Assembly: GCF_001542405.1 (NCBI RefSeq)
Contig: NZ_LNCD01000124.1
Location: 179,437 to 243,436 of the forward strand
Direction: 5' to 3'
Source: Rhizobium altiplani
GTDB taxonomy: Bacteria; Pseudomonadota; Alphaproteobacteria; Rhizobiales; Rhizobiaceae
Length of the DNA: 64,000 bases
Translations under genes and position numbers: made by a program
Part shown: piece by piece, positions 38,582-46,687 of the stretch
Layout: every line of letters begins with the position of its first letter
Position numbering within the stretch: position 1 is the stretch's first letter
Notes under the pieces: model-generated
Database searches by the model: none
Told to the model about the DNA's origin: nothing
The model's input: the letters and a program-made list of their open reading frames with translations, nothing else

Positions 38582-38910
38582 TCCTGTTGACCCCGGAACT
38601 ACGTGCGCAGTTGATCCGCAATAATGTCGAGGCACGCGAGGCCGATCATATCCCGGTCGTCAAATGGTTCACCCCCTGGGCGAATGCGACATGGCTGGTA
38701 ACCGAAATGGAACCTGATGGCCGTTGCTTCGGCCTTTGTGATGTAGGCCAAGGCACTCCCGAACTCGGATACGTCAGCGTTGAGGAGTTGGAGAGCATCA
38801 AAGGGCCATTCGGGTTGACGATCGAGCGCGATTTGCACTTCCGCCCAACACGCCCACTATCCGAATACACCTACGCTGCTCGTGCAGCTGGCCGTATCGT
38901 AGAAATCTAA
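38578..38910 (+). CDS. DUF2958 domain protein
   Basis: This 110-residue protein matches DUF2958 along its length: MILLTPELRAQLIRNN, VVKWFTPWANATWLVTEM, CFGLCDVGQGTPELGYVS and PFGLTIERDLHFRPTRPLS. The family is widespread on conjugative elements, plasmids and genomic islands; its function is unknown. The start overlaps the preceding 45-residue gene by 4 bases. It marks the start of accessory DNA. Confidence 0.88.
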   Translation: MILLTPELRAQLIRNNVEAREADHIPVVKWFTPWANATWLVTEMEPDGRCFGLCDVGQGTPELGYVSVEELESIKGPFGLTIERDLHFRPTRPLSEYTYAARAAGRIVEI

Positions 38911-38948
38911 GAACGAGGATGGCCCGATTAGCTCGGGCCACTTCCATT

Positions 38949-39266
38949 TCACCTTTCAAGATCGGATAAGTCGATCTGCCACATCCCGAACTCACGATCT
39001 TCATACCAACTTCCTTCAAGGGTTTCCGCACCCTCGAATCGATGCAGCGTGGCGCTACCTGTGGCGTTTTCAGTTGAGGTCAACTTGAAATGTCCCGGCT
39101 GTAGTTCAGTGCCTTTGTAAACGACATGGCCTTCGGGAGACGAGTACGACACGACAATAATTCCTTCGTCGATGCGTACATCACATGGCCATCTCTCTGA
39201 GACCGTCTCCTCGGGAAAATACATGGTCATCTGCGAATTGCGATACAGCGGCAAGGTTTTCTCCAC
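38949..39266 (-). CDS. Hypothetical protein (105 aa)
   Basis: This 105-residue protein has alternating strands typical of a small beta-sandwich or barrel (GIIVVSYSSPEGHVVYKGTE, GHFKLTSTENATGSATLHRF, GSWYEDREFGMWQIDL). There is no signal peptide. The sequence resembles small DUF-type beta proteins that read as lipocalin-like folds, but I cannot name a family. It is convergent with the DUF2958 gene; a GGCCCGA/TCGGGCC hairpin (38921-38939) lies between them. Confidence 0.6.
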   Translation of the reverse strand: MEKTLPLYRNSQMTMYFPEETVSERWPCDVRIDEGIIVVSYSSPEGHVVYKGTELQPGHFKLTSTENATGSATLHRFEGAETLEGSWYEDREFGMWQIDLSDLER

Positions 39267-39347
39267 GAATCATCCAACCATAGCCTAGTCGGCGCAGTTG
39301 GATATTCAATGATCGACTATGTAGTTGTTGCGAGCGTATCAAGACTC

Positions 39348-39379
39348 TAAAGGCCGGGGTTCTGACGCCCCGGCCTTTC
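39348..39379 (-). terminator. Hairpin terminator of the 261-aa gene
   Basis: A 12-bp perfect stem (AAAGGCCGGGG with its complement, about 39349-39379) lies 13 bases past the stop at 39392. The plus-strand side is more T-rich than the minus side, so it may work in either direction. Confidence 0.6.
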
Positions 39380-39391
39380 TTGTCAGTCACA

Positions 39392-40177
39392 TTACACGAT
39401 AGCCTTGAAGCCGTCGCGAACGCCCTTCATTACGAACTTGTCGGCCAAACGAGCATCGTAGAGGACTTCTGCGATGTCATTAGCACCCTTGCGGACAACG
39501 GCCAGAGCGAAGCCTTCCGAATTGAAGTTCAACTCGATAGGCGTTGCACTCTTCAAGATCGGAGGCAGAACCTCGATCTGTCCCTTCGTCACGGCTTTCC
39601 CATACGGCGAGGACTTCTTCAAAGTGGACGACTTCGGCTTGTGAGCCTGCTTGTCCAGTTCGTTGAGCGCGAGCAGTCTCGTAAGAGTCTGACCGTTGCT
39701 GTCCCTAGCCACAGCCGCTGTGATCGTCGCAGGTACGTCTTGTGGACGCACGTTGCTTTCGACCAGATATCGAACAGCGCGAAGGTTGTTCCTCCACTTG
39801 CCATCCAACTTCGGCGTCTGACCCACCCGATGAGTGCCCATGAGCAATTCAGCGTGGCGGATATACAGGTTAGCGTCCTCCTTCGGAACGCTTACCCCCT
39901 TCTGGTGGCACGCGTCGTTGAAGGCCTGCCAAACGTTCGGGTTCTTCTGCACTTCCTGCGCCAAGTGGACGATGCGAGCAAAGTCCCAATAGAGCAGTTT
40001 GGTGCTGAGCCCGGCGCTTGCCAAGTTCGCACTTTCCATCTCCTCCCCGAACGCAATCGCGTCCGCGATATCCTGAGCCGAGGTGATCGGCTTGAAGGCC
40101 ATCGTGAAATCAGTGTCCGCGAAGGACTTGATTGCAGCTACGTTGTTGAGGTCGATGGTGAGAGCATTGGTAGTCAT
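39392..40177 (-). CDS. Hypothetical protein (261 aa), phage-type context
   Basis: This soluble 261-residue protein starts MTTNALTIDLNNVAAIKSFA. A helical middle (VWQAFNDACHQKGVSVPKED, NNLRAVRYLVESNVRPQDVP) and a Lys-rich linker (KPKSSTLKKSSPYGKAVTKG) are followed by a small beta end. AAGGACTCTC lies before the ATG. It has no signal peptide or recognisable motif. The long intact frame with a good terminator supports a real gene. Confidence 0.65.
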   Translation of the reverse strand: MTTNALTIDLNNVAAIKSFADTDFTMAFKPITSAQDIADAIAFGEEMESANLASAGLSTKLLYWDFARIVHLAQEVQKNPNVWQAFNDACHQKGVSVPKEDANLYIRHAELLMGTHRVGQTPKLDGKWRNNLRAVRYLVESNVRPQDVPATITAAVARDSNGQTLTRLLALNELDKQAHKPKSSTLKKSSPYGKAVTKGQIEVLPPILKSATPIELNFNSEGFALAVVRKGANDIAEVLYDARLADKFVMKGVRDGFKAIV

Positions 40178-40693
40178 TTGAGAGTCCTTTCCCTTTTTCT
40201 GCCGCTCTCGGAATTGAGAAACGACCCCCAGTCACACCAGCATTTGCGCCGTGCTGTGCGTAGGCTAGCCAATGCCCCTACGCAGCCACCTTTCGGTAAG
40301 CGGGAAAGTCAATCCGGGAAACTCCAGGTCGGCCGAACCGCTACCAAGAGAAGGAAAAGTCTCCATCTGCACATCATGTGCTGACGTTTCGGTTCTATCC
40401 GATGTGTCTGATTTCGCAACACAATCAGGTTTGCGTAGTCAACGAGAAGTGAATTCACTCGTCGTTCACTACCACATGCTCTGTGATGCAAGGTCGATTA
40501 GAACTCGGTGATATTTCCAGCACGATTCATGCTGACATGGAAAACCCTTCCCAATGTGAAGATCGGGAAGGGCCGAGGAGGAATATCAAATGAGAAAGCC
40601 CATGCCTGAACCTTCCACGTATTTAGCGGATGAGTAAGCATCTGGTGAGCACCGCATCAGGCTCTGATGCGTAGATTTTAGCTGTGTTCCCTC
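40178..40693. other. Intergenic region with a hairpin and a 15-codon mini-ORF
   Basis: About 515 bases contain no ordinary gene. An 8-bp stem, CCCTTCCC/GGGAAGGG (40545-40572), is followed on the minus strand by TTTT and probably ends the minus-strand gene at 40694. On the plus strand the same hairpin is followed by GAGGAGG and a 15-codon frame, ATG 40590 to TAA 40637 (MRKPMPEPSTYLADE), which could be a leader peptide or chance. Confidence 0.4.
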
Positions 40694-40969
40694 TCAGAGG
40701 TCTGGTCGGAATGCAGCGACTGCTCTTGCTGCCTTGTCGCAACGTTCTGCCAGTTGTGTATACGAAAGCCCCATATGCTCCGTCGCGATTTTGAAGAGAT
40801 ACTGAGCAACGTCATCAACGGAGGCGTTTTGGTTGACTAACATGCTGAAGACGGTGTCGGCATAGGCATCATACTCGTCTGCCGCTTCAGGAATGTCCGA
40901 TACCCCGATCGGGTCCCAATCGGAGAGCAGTGTCTTGCGAATGATAGCTCGGTTGGCTTTGCGGTCCAT
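40694..40969 (-). CDS. Hypothetical small protein found beside IS66 remnants (91 aa)
   Basis: This acidic helical protein starts MDRKANRAIIRKTLLSDWDP and contains DEYDAYADTVFSMLVNQNAS. The pattern recalls DUF1871-like or immunity-type small helical proteins and rhizobial proteins I remember next to IS66 copies. The ATG at 40969 is 8 bases after the stop of the IS66 transposase remnant, so it may be a passenger gene of that element. A longer frame to 41263 only reads through the remnant out of frame. Confidence 0.65.
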   Translation of the reverse strand: MDRKANRAIIRKTLLSDWDPIGVSDIPEAADEYDAYADTVFSMLVNQNASVDDVAQYLFKIATEHMGLSYTQLAERCDKAARAVAAFRPDL

Positions 40970-40977
40970 CGTTGATC

Positions 40978-41063
40978 CTATGCCGCAACGGCTGTTGTCG
41001 GTGTCAGTTTCCAATTCCACGGAAGCAGTTGTTCCAGCCTGGTGATCGGCGTGTCGGCGCGAC
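40978..41063 (-). pseudogene. IS66-family transposase remnant (C-terminal tail)
   Basis: On the minus strand a frame ending in TAG at 40978-40980 encodes ADTPITRLEQLLPWNWKL followed by TPTTAVAA. This is the conserved C-terminal tail of IS66 TnpC (compare MESLLPWAWK in the intact copy at 61797). About 28 codons remain and the rest of the transposase is missing. It differs from the intact IS66 in this window, so it comes from another subgroup. Confidence 0.7.
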
Positions 41064-41109
41064 TTCTCACCGTAGAGCAGTGGGTTTCCGAAATCAGGCA
41101 ATAAATACG

Positions 41110-41181
41110 TTGTGGTCTTGGTCATGGGATCACAACTCCAAGCAGCCCCTTCTGTCAACGCTCCGACAGGAGGGGTTTTTC
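41110..41181 (+). ncRNA. Possible short transcript: promoter-like motif to terminator, no ORF
   Basis: AATAAATACG (41100-41109) is followed within 75 bases by an 11-bp hairpin (41146-41156 with 41165-41175, one G-U pair) and TTTTT. A smaller TTGTG/CACAA hairpin lies between. No open frame fits. Either this is a small island-encoded RNA or the hairpin is a terminator for read-through from the left. Confidence 0.3.
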
Positions 41182-41189
41182 GTTGGTCT

Positions 41190-41199
41190 GATAAATACG
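41190..41199 (+). promoter_or_regulatory. Promoter-like motif GATAAATACG
   Basis: The 9-mer ATAAATACG also occurs at 41101 and 47655. This copy lies about 29 bases upstream of the ATG at 41228. It resembles T4-type late promoters (TATAAATA); the function is inference. Confidence 0.35.
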
Positions 41200-41227
41200 C
41201 AACAACAACAAGAGGAGCGAAATCCCA

Positions 41228-41578
41228 ATGACCGACAAGCCCGAATTCACCCGCAACGATCAAACCGCTGTCGCCTTCCTCAAGAAGATCATGGATCGTC
41301 TAGACACTGAGCGGCAAGCCTACGAGGATCGTGTCCAACAAGCGGTCCTCACCTTGAACTCCTTTAGCGCCCCATATGGCCTGACCTACCAGAATGCAGC
41401 TATAGCAGCGCAGTACGGCAATCATTCTCACCGCGTTTCGACGCCCGGTCATTCGCACAGCATCGGCATATCCGTTCCACAGTGGGAACCGTATCTGACA
41501 CTTGCTGAATATGACACGCTCCGTGCGTGGGCCAATGGCGAAGACATTCTCGTTCATATCCTCAGCACTGAGCGATAA
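41228..41578 (+). CDS. Hypothetical protein (116 aa), phage-type
   Basis: This protein starts MTDKPEFTRNDQTAVAFLKK with AGAGGAGCG upstream. A helical N-terminal half leads to a His-rich motif (NHSHRVSTPGHSHSIG) that could bind metal, and a closing segment YLTLAEYDTLRAWANGED. No family is recognised. A promoter-like ATAAATACG motif lies about 29 bases upstream. It is the first gene of a plus-strand pair with the gene at 41636. Confidence 0.6.
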   Translation: MTDKPEFTRNDQTAVAFLKKIMDRLDTERQAYEDRVQQAVLTLNSFSAPYGLTYQNAAIAAQYGNHSHRVSTPGHSHSIGISVPQWEPYLTLAEYDTLRAWANGEDILVHILSTER

Positions 41579-41635
41579 ACCGAATTTTATTCAATTCACC
41601 GATACCTAGAGGGACATTCAGGTATCGGTGTTTTC

Positions 41636-42769
41636 ATGGCAAACAATCCTCGCTGGCTCTACCTTCTCGAAAAGATCGCTGAGAGTTGGGACGACGGCGA
41701 CAGAAGTCTTCGGGATAATCGCACGGACAAGGAAGTGCATCGCACGATCCTCGATACGCTCGTTCTCGGGAAGCCACTCAGCCCCAAGCAATCGGCTGCG
41801 CTGATCCGCAGCATTCAGCGGCGAGTGCCGTTTCAATCGAAATTCACGTGGACTGGCGAAATCGTATTGACCCGGAAGCAGGTCCGATACGCGGATAAGA
41901 ATACCCTAGCACGAATCCGACAGGCATTCTCCGTCGAGCCACAAGGCTTTTCCAGTACTGGAAATGGCCCGGATTTGTCACCGAATAGTCAGCCATTTGT
42001 CACGCAAATGTCCGCGAATAGTCAGCCGTTTGTAGCGGATTCGCCATCGATTTCTCCCGATTTTCCGCTGAATGAGCTGAGCCACAAGGATTCTGGCGAT
42101 CCTACGCAACGTTACCCTCATTTCGCTGCGCTCTATTCAGATACAAAACGACACGAGACGAGACCAAGCGAATACCAGCAAAGTGATGTCCCTACGGGCC
42201 ATGATGCTCCTTTGTCGCATCATGACACCGGCACTTCCACGCTTACGCGTGTAGTGCATGAGGCGGCTTCGCCTAAGGGGATTGGGGATTCCAGTGGTGG
42301 AATTGAAAAGGCGCGGCACAAAATCGGCGAGGTCGCGCTGTGGCTCGATCAGGGACTAACCGGCACGATCAATGTGAACGGCATCAAGGCGCAGCTGGTT
42401 TTCGGAACCTACTACGCGTTCGAGCACCGTTTCTATCAGCGGCATTCTAATGAAGGCTATCGTGACTGGTGGCACCTGTATTCGGAACTCATCGCTGATC
42501 TGGTCGCGATTTTCGAATCCGGGAAACGGGATGACAGCATGGGCTATCAGTTCGCCGTGAGTGCGATCTTCAAGGATAGGGCAGGGTCCGAGCTGCTGGA
42601 TATGCGACTAGCTGCGCGGCTCCTCTATGGCGCAAATGGCGAGCCTGATCGAATGCTGCTCATCTATGGGAGAGAAGTTTACAAGGTCTCGATCTCCGAG
42701 AACAAAGGTACCGGCACAAACGCTCCGCTTTGGCGAGGCGGCAAATGGGAACTGTTAGAAGCCCTATAG
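41636..42769 (+). CDS. Hypothetical protein (377 aa)
   Basis: This 377-residue soluble protein has an N-terminal helical domain (LYLLEKIAESWDDGDRSLRD, PLSPKQSAALIRSIQRRVPF). A long Ser/Pro/Thr-rich disordered middle spans about residues 100-215 (two copies of NSQPFV). A C-terminal domain follows (HKIGEVALWLDQGLTGTINV, YRDWWHLYSELIADLVAIF). No catalytic motif is evident. A short ACCGATACC/GGTATCGGT hairpin precedes the start at about 41600-41629. Phage or plasmid origin is inferred from context. Confidence 0.6.
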   Translation: MANNPRWLYLLEKIAESWDDGDRSLRDNRTDKEVHRTILDTLVLGKPLSPKQSAALIRSIQRRVPFQSKFTWTGEIVLTRKQVRYADKNTLARIRQAFSVEPQGFSSTGNGPDLSPNSQPFVTQMSANSQPFVADSPSISPDFPLNELSHKDSGDPTQRYPHFAALYSDTKRHETRPSEYQQSDVPTGHDAPLSHHDTGTSTLTRVVHEAASPKGIGDSSGGIEKARHKIGEVALWLDQGLTGTINVNGIKAQLVFGTYYAFEHRFYQRHSNEGYRDWWHLYSELIADLVAIFESGKRDDSMGYQFAVSAIFKDRAGSELLDMRLAARLLYGANGEPDRMLLIYGREVYKVSISENKGTGTNAPLWRGGKWELLEAL

Positions 42770-42863
42770 AGTGTTCGCAGCACGAATCCTGTAGCTGTAA
42801 AGCGTAGTGCGTTTTCGGCTGCGGCCGCGTTCCTGATGCATCTGAGCGTCTAGCTGAACGCGT

Positions 42864-43133
42864 CTAGTACCCCGCCTTACGCCATCCCGCAGCGCGTGCC
42901 TCTTGCTCGGAGCAGAACCATCGCTCGCCATATTCGTACCGGATAACAGTATCCGCATAATAGTGCTGGCCTGGAACGTGAAAAATGCGTTCGCCCGAAT
43001 TGATGCTGATATTGCCCTTGATGTTGCAGGCCGGATTGAACGCGTTGGTGACCGCGGTCGGCAAGACCGTGTAGCCACCGGCTCCCAAGAACGCCGCTGC
43101 CGAACTCAATGCTACAACCGCTGGAAACTTCAT
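42864..43133 (-). CDS. Small exported sunset-domain protein (ExoI-tail-like)
   Basis: This 89-residue protein has an N-terminal hydrophobic signal (AVVALSSAAAFLGAGGYTV). A compact C-terminal motif follows: CNIKGNISINSGERIFHVPG, then YGERWFCSEQEARAAGWRKA. This is the sunset domain found alone or at the C-terminus of thermonuclease-like ExoI proteins in rhizobia. Two cysteines are conserved. It probably acts outside the cytoplasm; the function is unknown. It is one of few island genes with close rhizobial relatives by memory. Confidence 0.8.
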   Translation of the reverse strand: MKFPAVVALSSAAAFLGAGGYTVLPTAVTNAFNPACNIKGNISINSGERIFHVPGQHYYADTVIRYEYGERWFCSEQEARAAGWRKAGY

Positions 43134-43284
43134 ATCTCAACCCTCTGACTTCTCAGGGTTGTAACACGTGAATTTTATCGGCTAGTGTATGGGATCGCTA
43201 AAATTCGCCGGACTGCAATTTTGCACGTTGATTGATCGCATAGTGACCGCATGATCGGCTTGTTGATTCAGGAGAGGCACAACA

Positions 43285-43530
43285 ATGACCAAACTGAAAA
43301 CACCCGCCGATGTCCCGGCGCTCGTGGATGCGCTGATTGCGGAAAGTCCCGACGTCGCGGCGATTGGCGATGACAGCTATTGCGTTGTCGATCTGGACGA
43401 AGAGGTGAATGCCCGTATCCAGAAGATCCTCAATGACTTCGGGCCGCGCGATCATCTCTTCTTCGATATCATCGACCGCCTAAAGGCAAAGGGGCGCGAC
43501 TACGTGCTACCCGAGAACATGCGGCATTGA
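43285..43530 (+). CDS. Hypothetical small acidic protein (81 aa)
   Basis: This protein starts MTKLKTPADVPALVDALIAE behind AGGAGAGG. It has an acidic centre (SYCVVDLDEEVNARIQKIL) and the closing helix HLFFDIIDRLKAKGRDYV. It is cytoplasmic with no known family. GC content and codon use are nearer to the chromosome than its neighbours. It may be a plasmid or island housekeeping protein. Confidence 0.6.
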   Translation: MTKLKTPADVPALVDALIAESPDVAAIGDDSYCVVDLDEEVNARIQKILNDFGPRDHLFFDIIDRLKAKGRDYVLPENMRH

Positions 43531-43903
43531 GGCGGCGGGGTCCGGTTCTTTGCGCGCCCATCTTTCTCGATAACCCAATGGCCGACGAGCCTTTCCCCAA
43601 GAACCCAAAACGGGAACGCGGAGCGTAGCGACCAAGCCCCAACGGCTATGCCAAAAACTCCAATTGGGAATTCCCAATTCGGAAGGAGCGTTAGCGACCG
43701 CGAGTAGTCCGAGCGAGCGGGTTTGAGTGCCAACGAAAAACGCGAAGCGAGGCGTCAGCCGCCGTTGAAGTACGGAGTAGTAGTAGGGGCGTTGCGTCTA
43801 TCTACTACTACGTAGTAGATGGATGTAATGTTCTTATTACTTCTTCGTGCTACTGCGTAGAAATAATATATGGGACCAGAGTTCTAATTATTCTTGGCCG
43901 CAT
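43531..43903. other. Repeat-rich non-coding region with perfect palindromes
   Basis: This 373-base region has no convincing gene. It contains the perfect 18-base palindrome AATTGGGAATTCCCAATT (43662-43679). An inverted repeat ATCTACTAC-TAC-GTAGTAGAT lies at 43800-43820, with related GTAGTAG/CTAC runs at 43776-43786 and 43849-43860. The near-duplicate GGAGCGTAGCGACC / GGAGCGTTAGCGACC occurs at about 43619 and 43686. These could be protein-binding or replication/transfer sites. Confidence 0.45.
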
Positions 43904-45001
43904 TCAAGGTACGTTTGAATCTAAATCCAGGCATGCAACGATGTAATAATCTATGCCGCAACCTGCGTAGGCAAAGGACTGGTCGGGATTTCGGATTCGG
44001 AAATACCGGCTTCCACCACAAGCCGCTTGAGAGCGGCTATCCTTCTCAGCATCGCTCACGCAGCTCCATCGATATCCCGGGAGACCGCCATCGTCGCCTT
44101 TGTTTGCATTGTAGAATCGAAATACGCGAACTTTTGCATTGGAGATACGATCCTGCAACGTGGCGAAACGACCCTGCTCAGTGGTGAACCGCTCTGTCTG
44201 TTTTGCAACTTCTGTTTGCAGTCTGTCATTGAGCTCCTTCGCTTGGTTGGCGGTAAAGAAATCATTTAGAGCATCGCCATCGAAGGAAGCAGAATAGCCA
44301 CCTTCATTCGTTTCAAGCCTTACTGAAACGGGAGGATAGGTGATATTTTGGCCGACCTTGATGCCTTTTCGGTCGCAGGTAATCGCGAAGTTTTTGTTGA
44401 GTTCAAATGCCTCTCGCCTCTCCAGGTTTGGCGAGCGAGTTAGACCCTCGGCGCTAACGCGGCAAGACAACAGGTTGGGATCGTAAACGACAGCATTGAC
44501 GTACAGGTTAGTCGTTCGGTTCTTAAACGTCGCTGCAATTGTTCCACTGGAAATGCCTACCTGCGAGGCTGCAAATTCGATCCCTCTCGTGGCGAAATTA
44601 ACGCACTCGTTTAACGATTGCAGAGCTGCAACTTGGACGTCATTCTTATAAGAGGTGTAACGGCTGAAGTTGTACCGATCGTGAGCGTACGCTCTGCAAA
44701 ATTCCTTCTTTCGCTCTTCAGTAGCCCCTTTATTGGAAGTGAAGTTGAATTTCAGATTGTCGAACGTGAAGCCTGCGCCTGTGTTATCGGTAAAGTTGCG
44801 AGCCGTTCCCTCTCGATCGCAGTATTTGTCAAATGTCCAATCTAATTCTTGATTGGTTGCAGTTTCGTATGAGATATTTCGAATGGCATTCTGATAAGTT
44901 GCTCTACAAATCTCTTGTGACATTACATAAGTTGGGAAAAACGTTGCCAATGTGAGAATAGCCGTCCCAGCAAAGAGTGATAATGCTTGAGTTCGCATCA
45001 A
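43904..45001 (-). CDS. Hypothetical exported protein (365 aa)
   Basis: This 365-residue protein has a signal peptide (LSLFAGTAILTLATFFPTYVMS) and eight or more cysteines spread through the mature part. An N-terminal helical region (CRATYQNAIRNISYETATN) and a middle beta region are followed by a coiled-coil stretch at about residues 255-295. The coiled coil contains RLQTEVAKQTERFTTEQGRF. A small Cys-rich end follows (RWSCVSDAEKDSRSQAACGG). It has no family match by eye. A CAACGAA/TTCGTTG inverted repeat (45012-45035) lies in the leader. Confidence 0.7.
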   Translation of the reverse strand: MMRTQALSLFAGTAILTLATFFPTYVMSQEICRATYQNAIRNISYETATNQELDWTFDKYCDREGTARNFTDNTGAGFTFDNLKFNFTSNKGATEERKKEFCRAYAHDRYNFSRYTSYKNDVQVAALQSLNECVNFATRGIEFAASQVGISSGTIAATFKNRTTNLYVNAVVYDPNLLSCRVSAEGLTRSPNLERREAFELNKNFAITCDRKGIKVGQNITYPPVSVRLETNEGGYSASFDGDALNDFFTANQAKELNDRLQTEVAKQTERFTTEQGRFATLQDRISNAKVRVFRFYNANKGDDGGLPGYRWSCVSDAEKDSRSQAACGGSRYFRIRNPDQSFAYAGCGIDYYIVACLDLDSNVP

Positions 45002-45247
45002 CGGAACCTCCCAACGAAGAATTGAGGTTTCGTTGTATACTATAATAAATTGTATATTGGAAGATGCTAAAATAGGTTTTGTTTAATTTTATAAATAGTT
45101 CGCCGCAAGGCAAGTCATAAATCTCCGCCCGGATCGATGGCCCAACCGTTGATCCGGGTTTTCTGTGATTCCACCAAAGGATGACACCTCCAGGCATAAA
45201 TAGAACTGAACGCAGCCGTTGGGAATTGGTGCTGCCGACAGGAGTTT

Positions 45248-45859
45248 ATGATGACAATGCATTTCAATCCGCGAGATGTCCTCGCGTCTATTCAATCAGA
45301 TTTTCAAGGTCACTCGATCAGCAAGCCGCTGATGACAATCCTCTGCCGCATGTATGAGAGTTCGCACCGCCGACAGGTGGCTGCTGGCATTGGCTTTGAG
45401 CTGACCTTCGATCAATATCTTTCACTAATCACCAAGGCTCGTCGCCAGCGCATGGAGCAGGAGTTCAAGAGCGGCACGTTCAAGCAGTTCATGGAAAGCG
45501 CGACCGGCTACGTGCTGACATGGAGAAATCGCGAGGCGAGGGCGACCGGAACCCTAAATATGGAAACGGCAGTATTCGTGAACCGCGAGCAAAGCCGTCG
45601 CAACCAGCATTTCAAAAAGGGCGACAAGCATACACAGGAATCGAAAGATGCGATTGCTCTGGCGCGTACTGGCACGAAACATTCCGAGGAAACGAAAGCC
45701 CGCATCAAGCAAAGCAACCTTGGTCAGACGCGCTCAGAGGAGACAAAGGCGAAAATCAGTGCTGCCCGAAGGGGGCGCACGATGAGTGAAGAAACTAAGG
45801 CGAAGATGGCCGCGAAGCGTGCAGCGTATTGGGCCGCGAAGCGTGCCGAACAACAATAA
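45248..45859 (+). CDS. NUMOD3-repeat DNA-binding protein without a recognisable nuclease domain
   Basis: The C-terminal 75 residues of this 203-residue protein carry three to four NUMOD3 repeats (TGTKHSEETKARIKQS, GQTRSEETKAKISAARRG, GRTMSEETKAKMAAKRA), the DNA-contacting motif of GIY-YIG and HNH homing endonucleases. The N-terminal 120 residues (ILCRMYESSHRRQVAAGIGF, FDQYLSLITKARRQRMEQEF) show neither GIY-YIG nor HNH residues. It may be a DNA-binding regulator of phage origin or a decayed homing enzyme. Promoter-like TAAATA motifs lie at 45091 and 45195. Confidence 0.7.
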   Translation: MMTMHFNPRDVLASIQSDFQGHSISKPLMTILCRMYESSHRRQVAAGIGFELTFDQYLSLITKARRQRMEQEFKSGTFKQFMESATGYVLTWRNREARATGTLNMETAVFVNREQSRRNQHFKKGDKHTQESKDAIALARTGTKHSEETKARIKQSNLGQTRSEETKAKISAARRGRTMSEETKAKMAAKRAAYWAAKRAEQQ

Positions 45860-45874
45860 GAAGGAGAAAATCCC

Positions 45875-46336
45875 ATGCAAACCCTAGACACAGAACTTTT
45901 CGAAACAGCCCCGGCAACGTCCAGCACGAATAATGCTAATGGCATCGTCAACTCGGTTGCGACCAGTTACATCATCGAGCGGCCATCGCAGACCGGCAAG
46001 TCCAGCGTCTACTACGTGCGTCTTTCTGATGACGAACATGCCGAGCTATCGGTTTCAGTTCGTGCTCTTGATGTCCTGCGCACGAGCAAGGACGATCCAG
46101 CAACCTATGTCAGCGTGAATCTGATCCTCGACAAGAACAGCGGGATTTGGGGCTCGAAACTGCGCAAGTACAGCACGCTTCGCGAAGTCCTGGAGGGCGT
46201 GGCTGCGAAACTGAGAAAGCCCCACAAGTACGTTCGCGGTCGTGTTGGCGAAGACCTCAGCGTGAAGCAGCTAACAGCGATCAATCAAATCCTCAGTGCA
46301 ATCGGCGTGTCTCAGATCGCCGTTCCAGCGAAGTGA
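45875..46336 (+). CDS. Hypothetical protein (153 aa), phage-type
   Basis: This protein starts MQTLDTELFETAPATSSTNN behind AAGAAGGAG. A low-complexity N-terminus leads to a small beta domain (SYIIERPSQTGKSSVYYVRL, DEHAELSVSVRALDVLRTSK) and a helical end (KQLTAINQILSAIGVSQIAV). It is soluble with no family match. It begins 15 bases after the NUMOD3 gene and precedes two more small genes, so 45248-46908 reads as one operon. Confidence 0.6.
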   Translation: MQTLDTELFETAPATSSTNNANGIVNSVATSYIIERPSQTGKSSVYYVRLSDDEHAELSVSVRALDVLRTSKDDPATYVSVNLILDKNSGIWGSKLRKYSTLREVLEGVAAKLRKPHKYVRGRVGEDLSVKQLTAINQILSAIGVSQIAVPAK

Positions 46337-46342
46337 GGTGCG

Positions 46343-46687
46343 ATGATGGCAACGTTCAAAACTACATCGGTTAGGAATGTACGCGAGGATTTCGAGACCT
46401 TATGGAACTCGATCATCGCAAGCGGTGGTGCGCCATCTCCTTTAATGGTCGTTATGGCAAATAAAAAACGGCTAGATGAAAAGTTGAGTGAAACAGATTT
46501 CCGCAATCGCTATCCGACCCGCAAGGATGCTGATCATTGGGCAACACTCGACAGTGATATCAGCGCACAATTTACCAAAGGCATGATTACGGAGCGTACC
46601 GATTTCTTCGTTCACATGCTAACCGCGTTTGCGAATGGCGAACGCTTCATCGTTGCGAAACTCGCCTGGAATGGAGGTGCACAGTGA
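46343..46687 (+). CDS. Hypothetical protein (114 aa), phage-type
   Basis: A soluble mixed alpha/beta protein starting MMATFKTTSVRNVREDFETL, with DHWATLDSDISAQFTKGMIT. It lies 6 bases after the preceding gene and overlaps the next by 4 bases (46684-46687), showing tight translational coupling. No family is recognised. Confidence 0.6.
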   Translation: MMATFKTTSVRNVREDFETLWNSIIASGGAPSPLMVVMANKKRLDEKLSETDFRNRYPTRKDADHWATLDSDISAQFTKGMITERTDFFVHMLTAFANGERFIVAKLAWNGGAQ

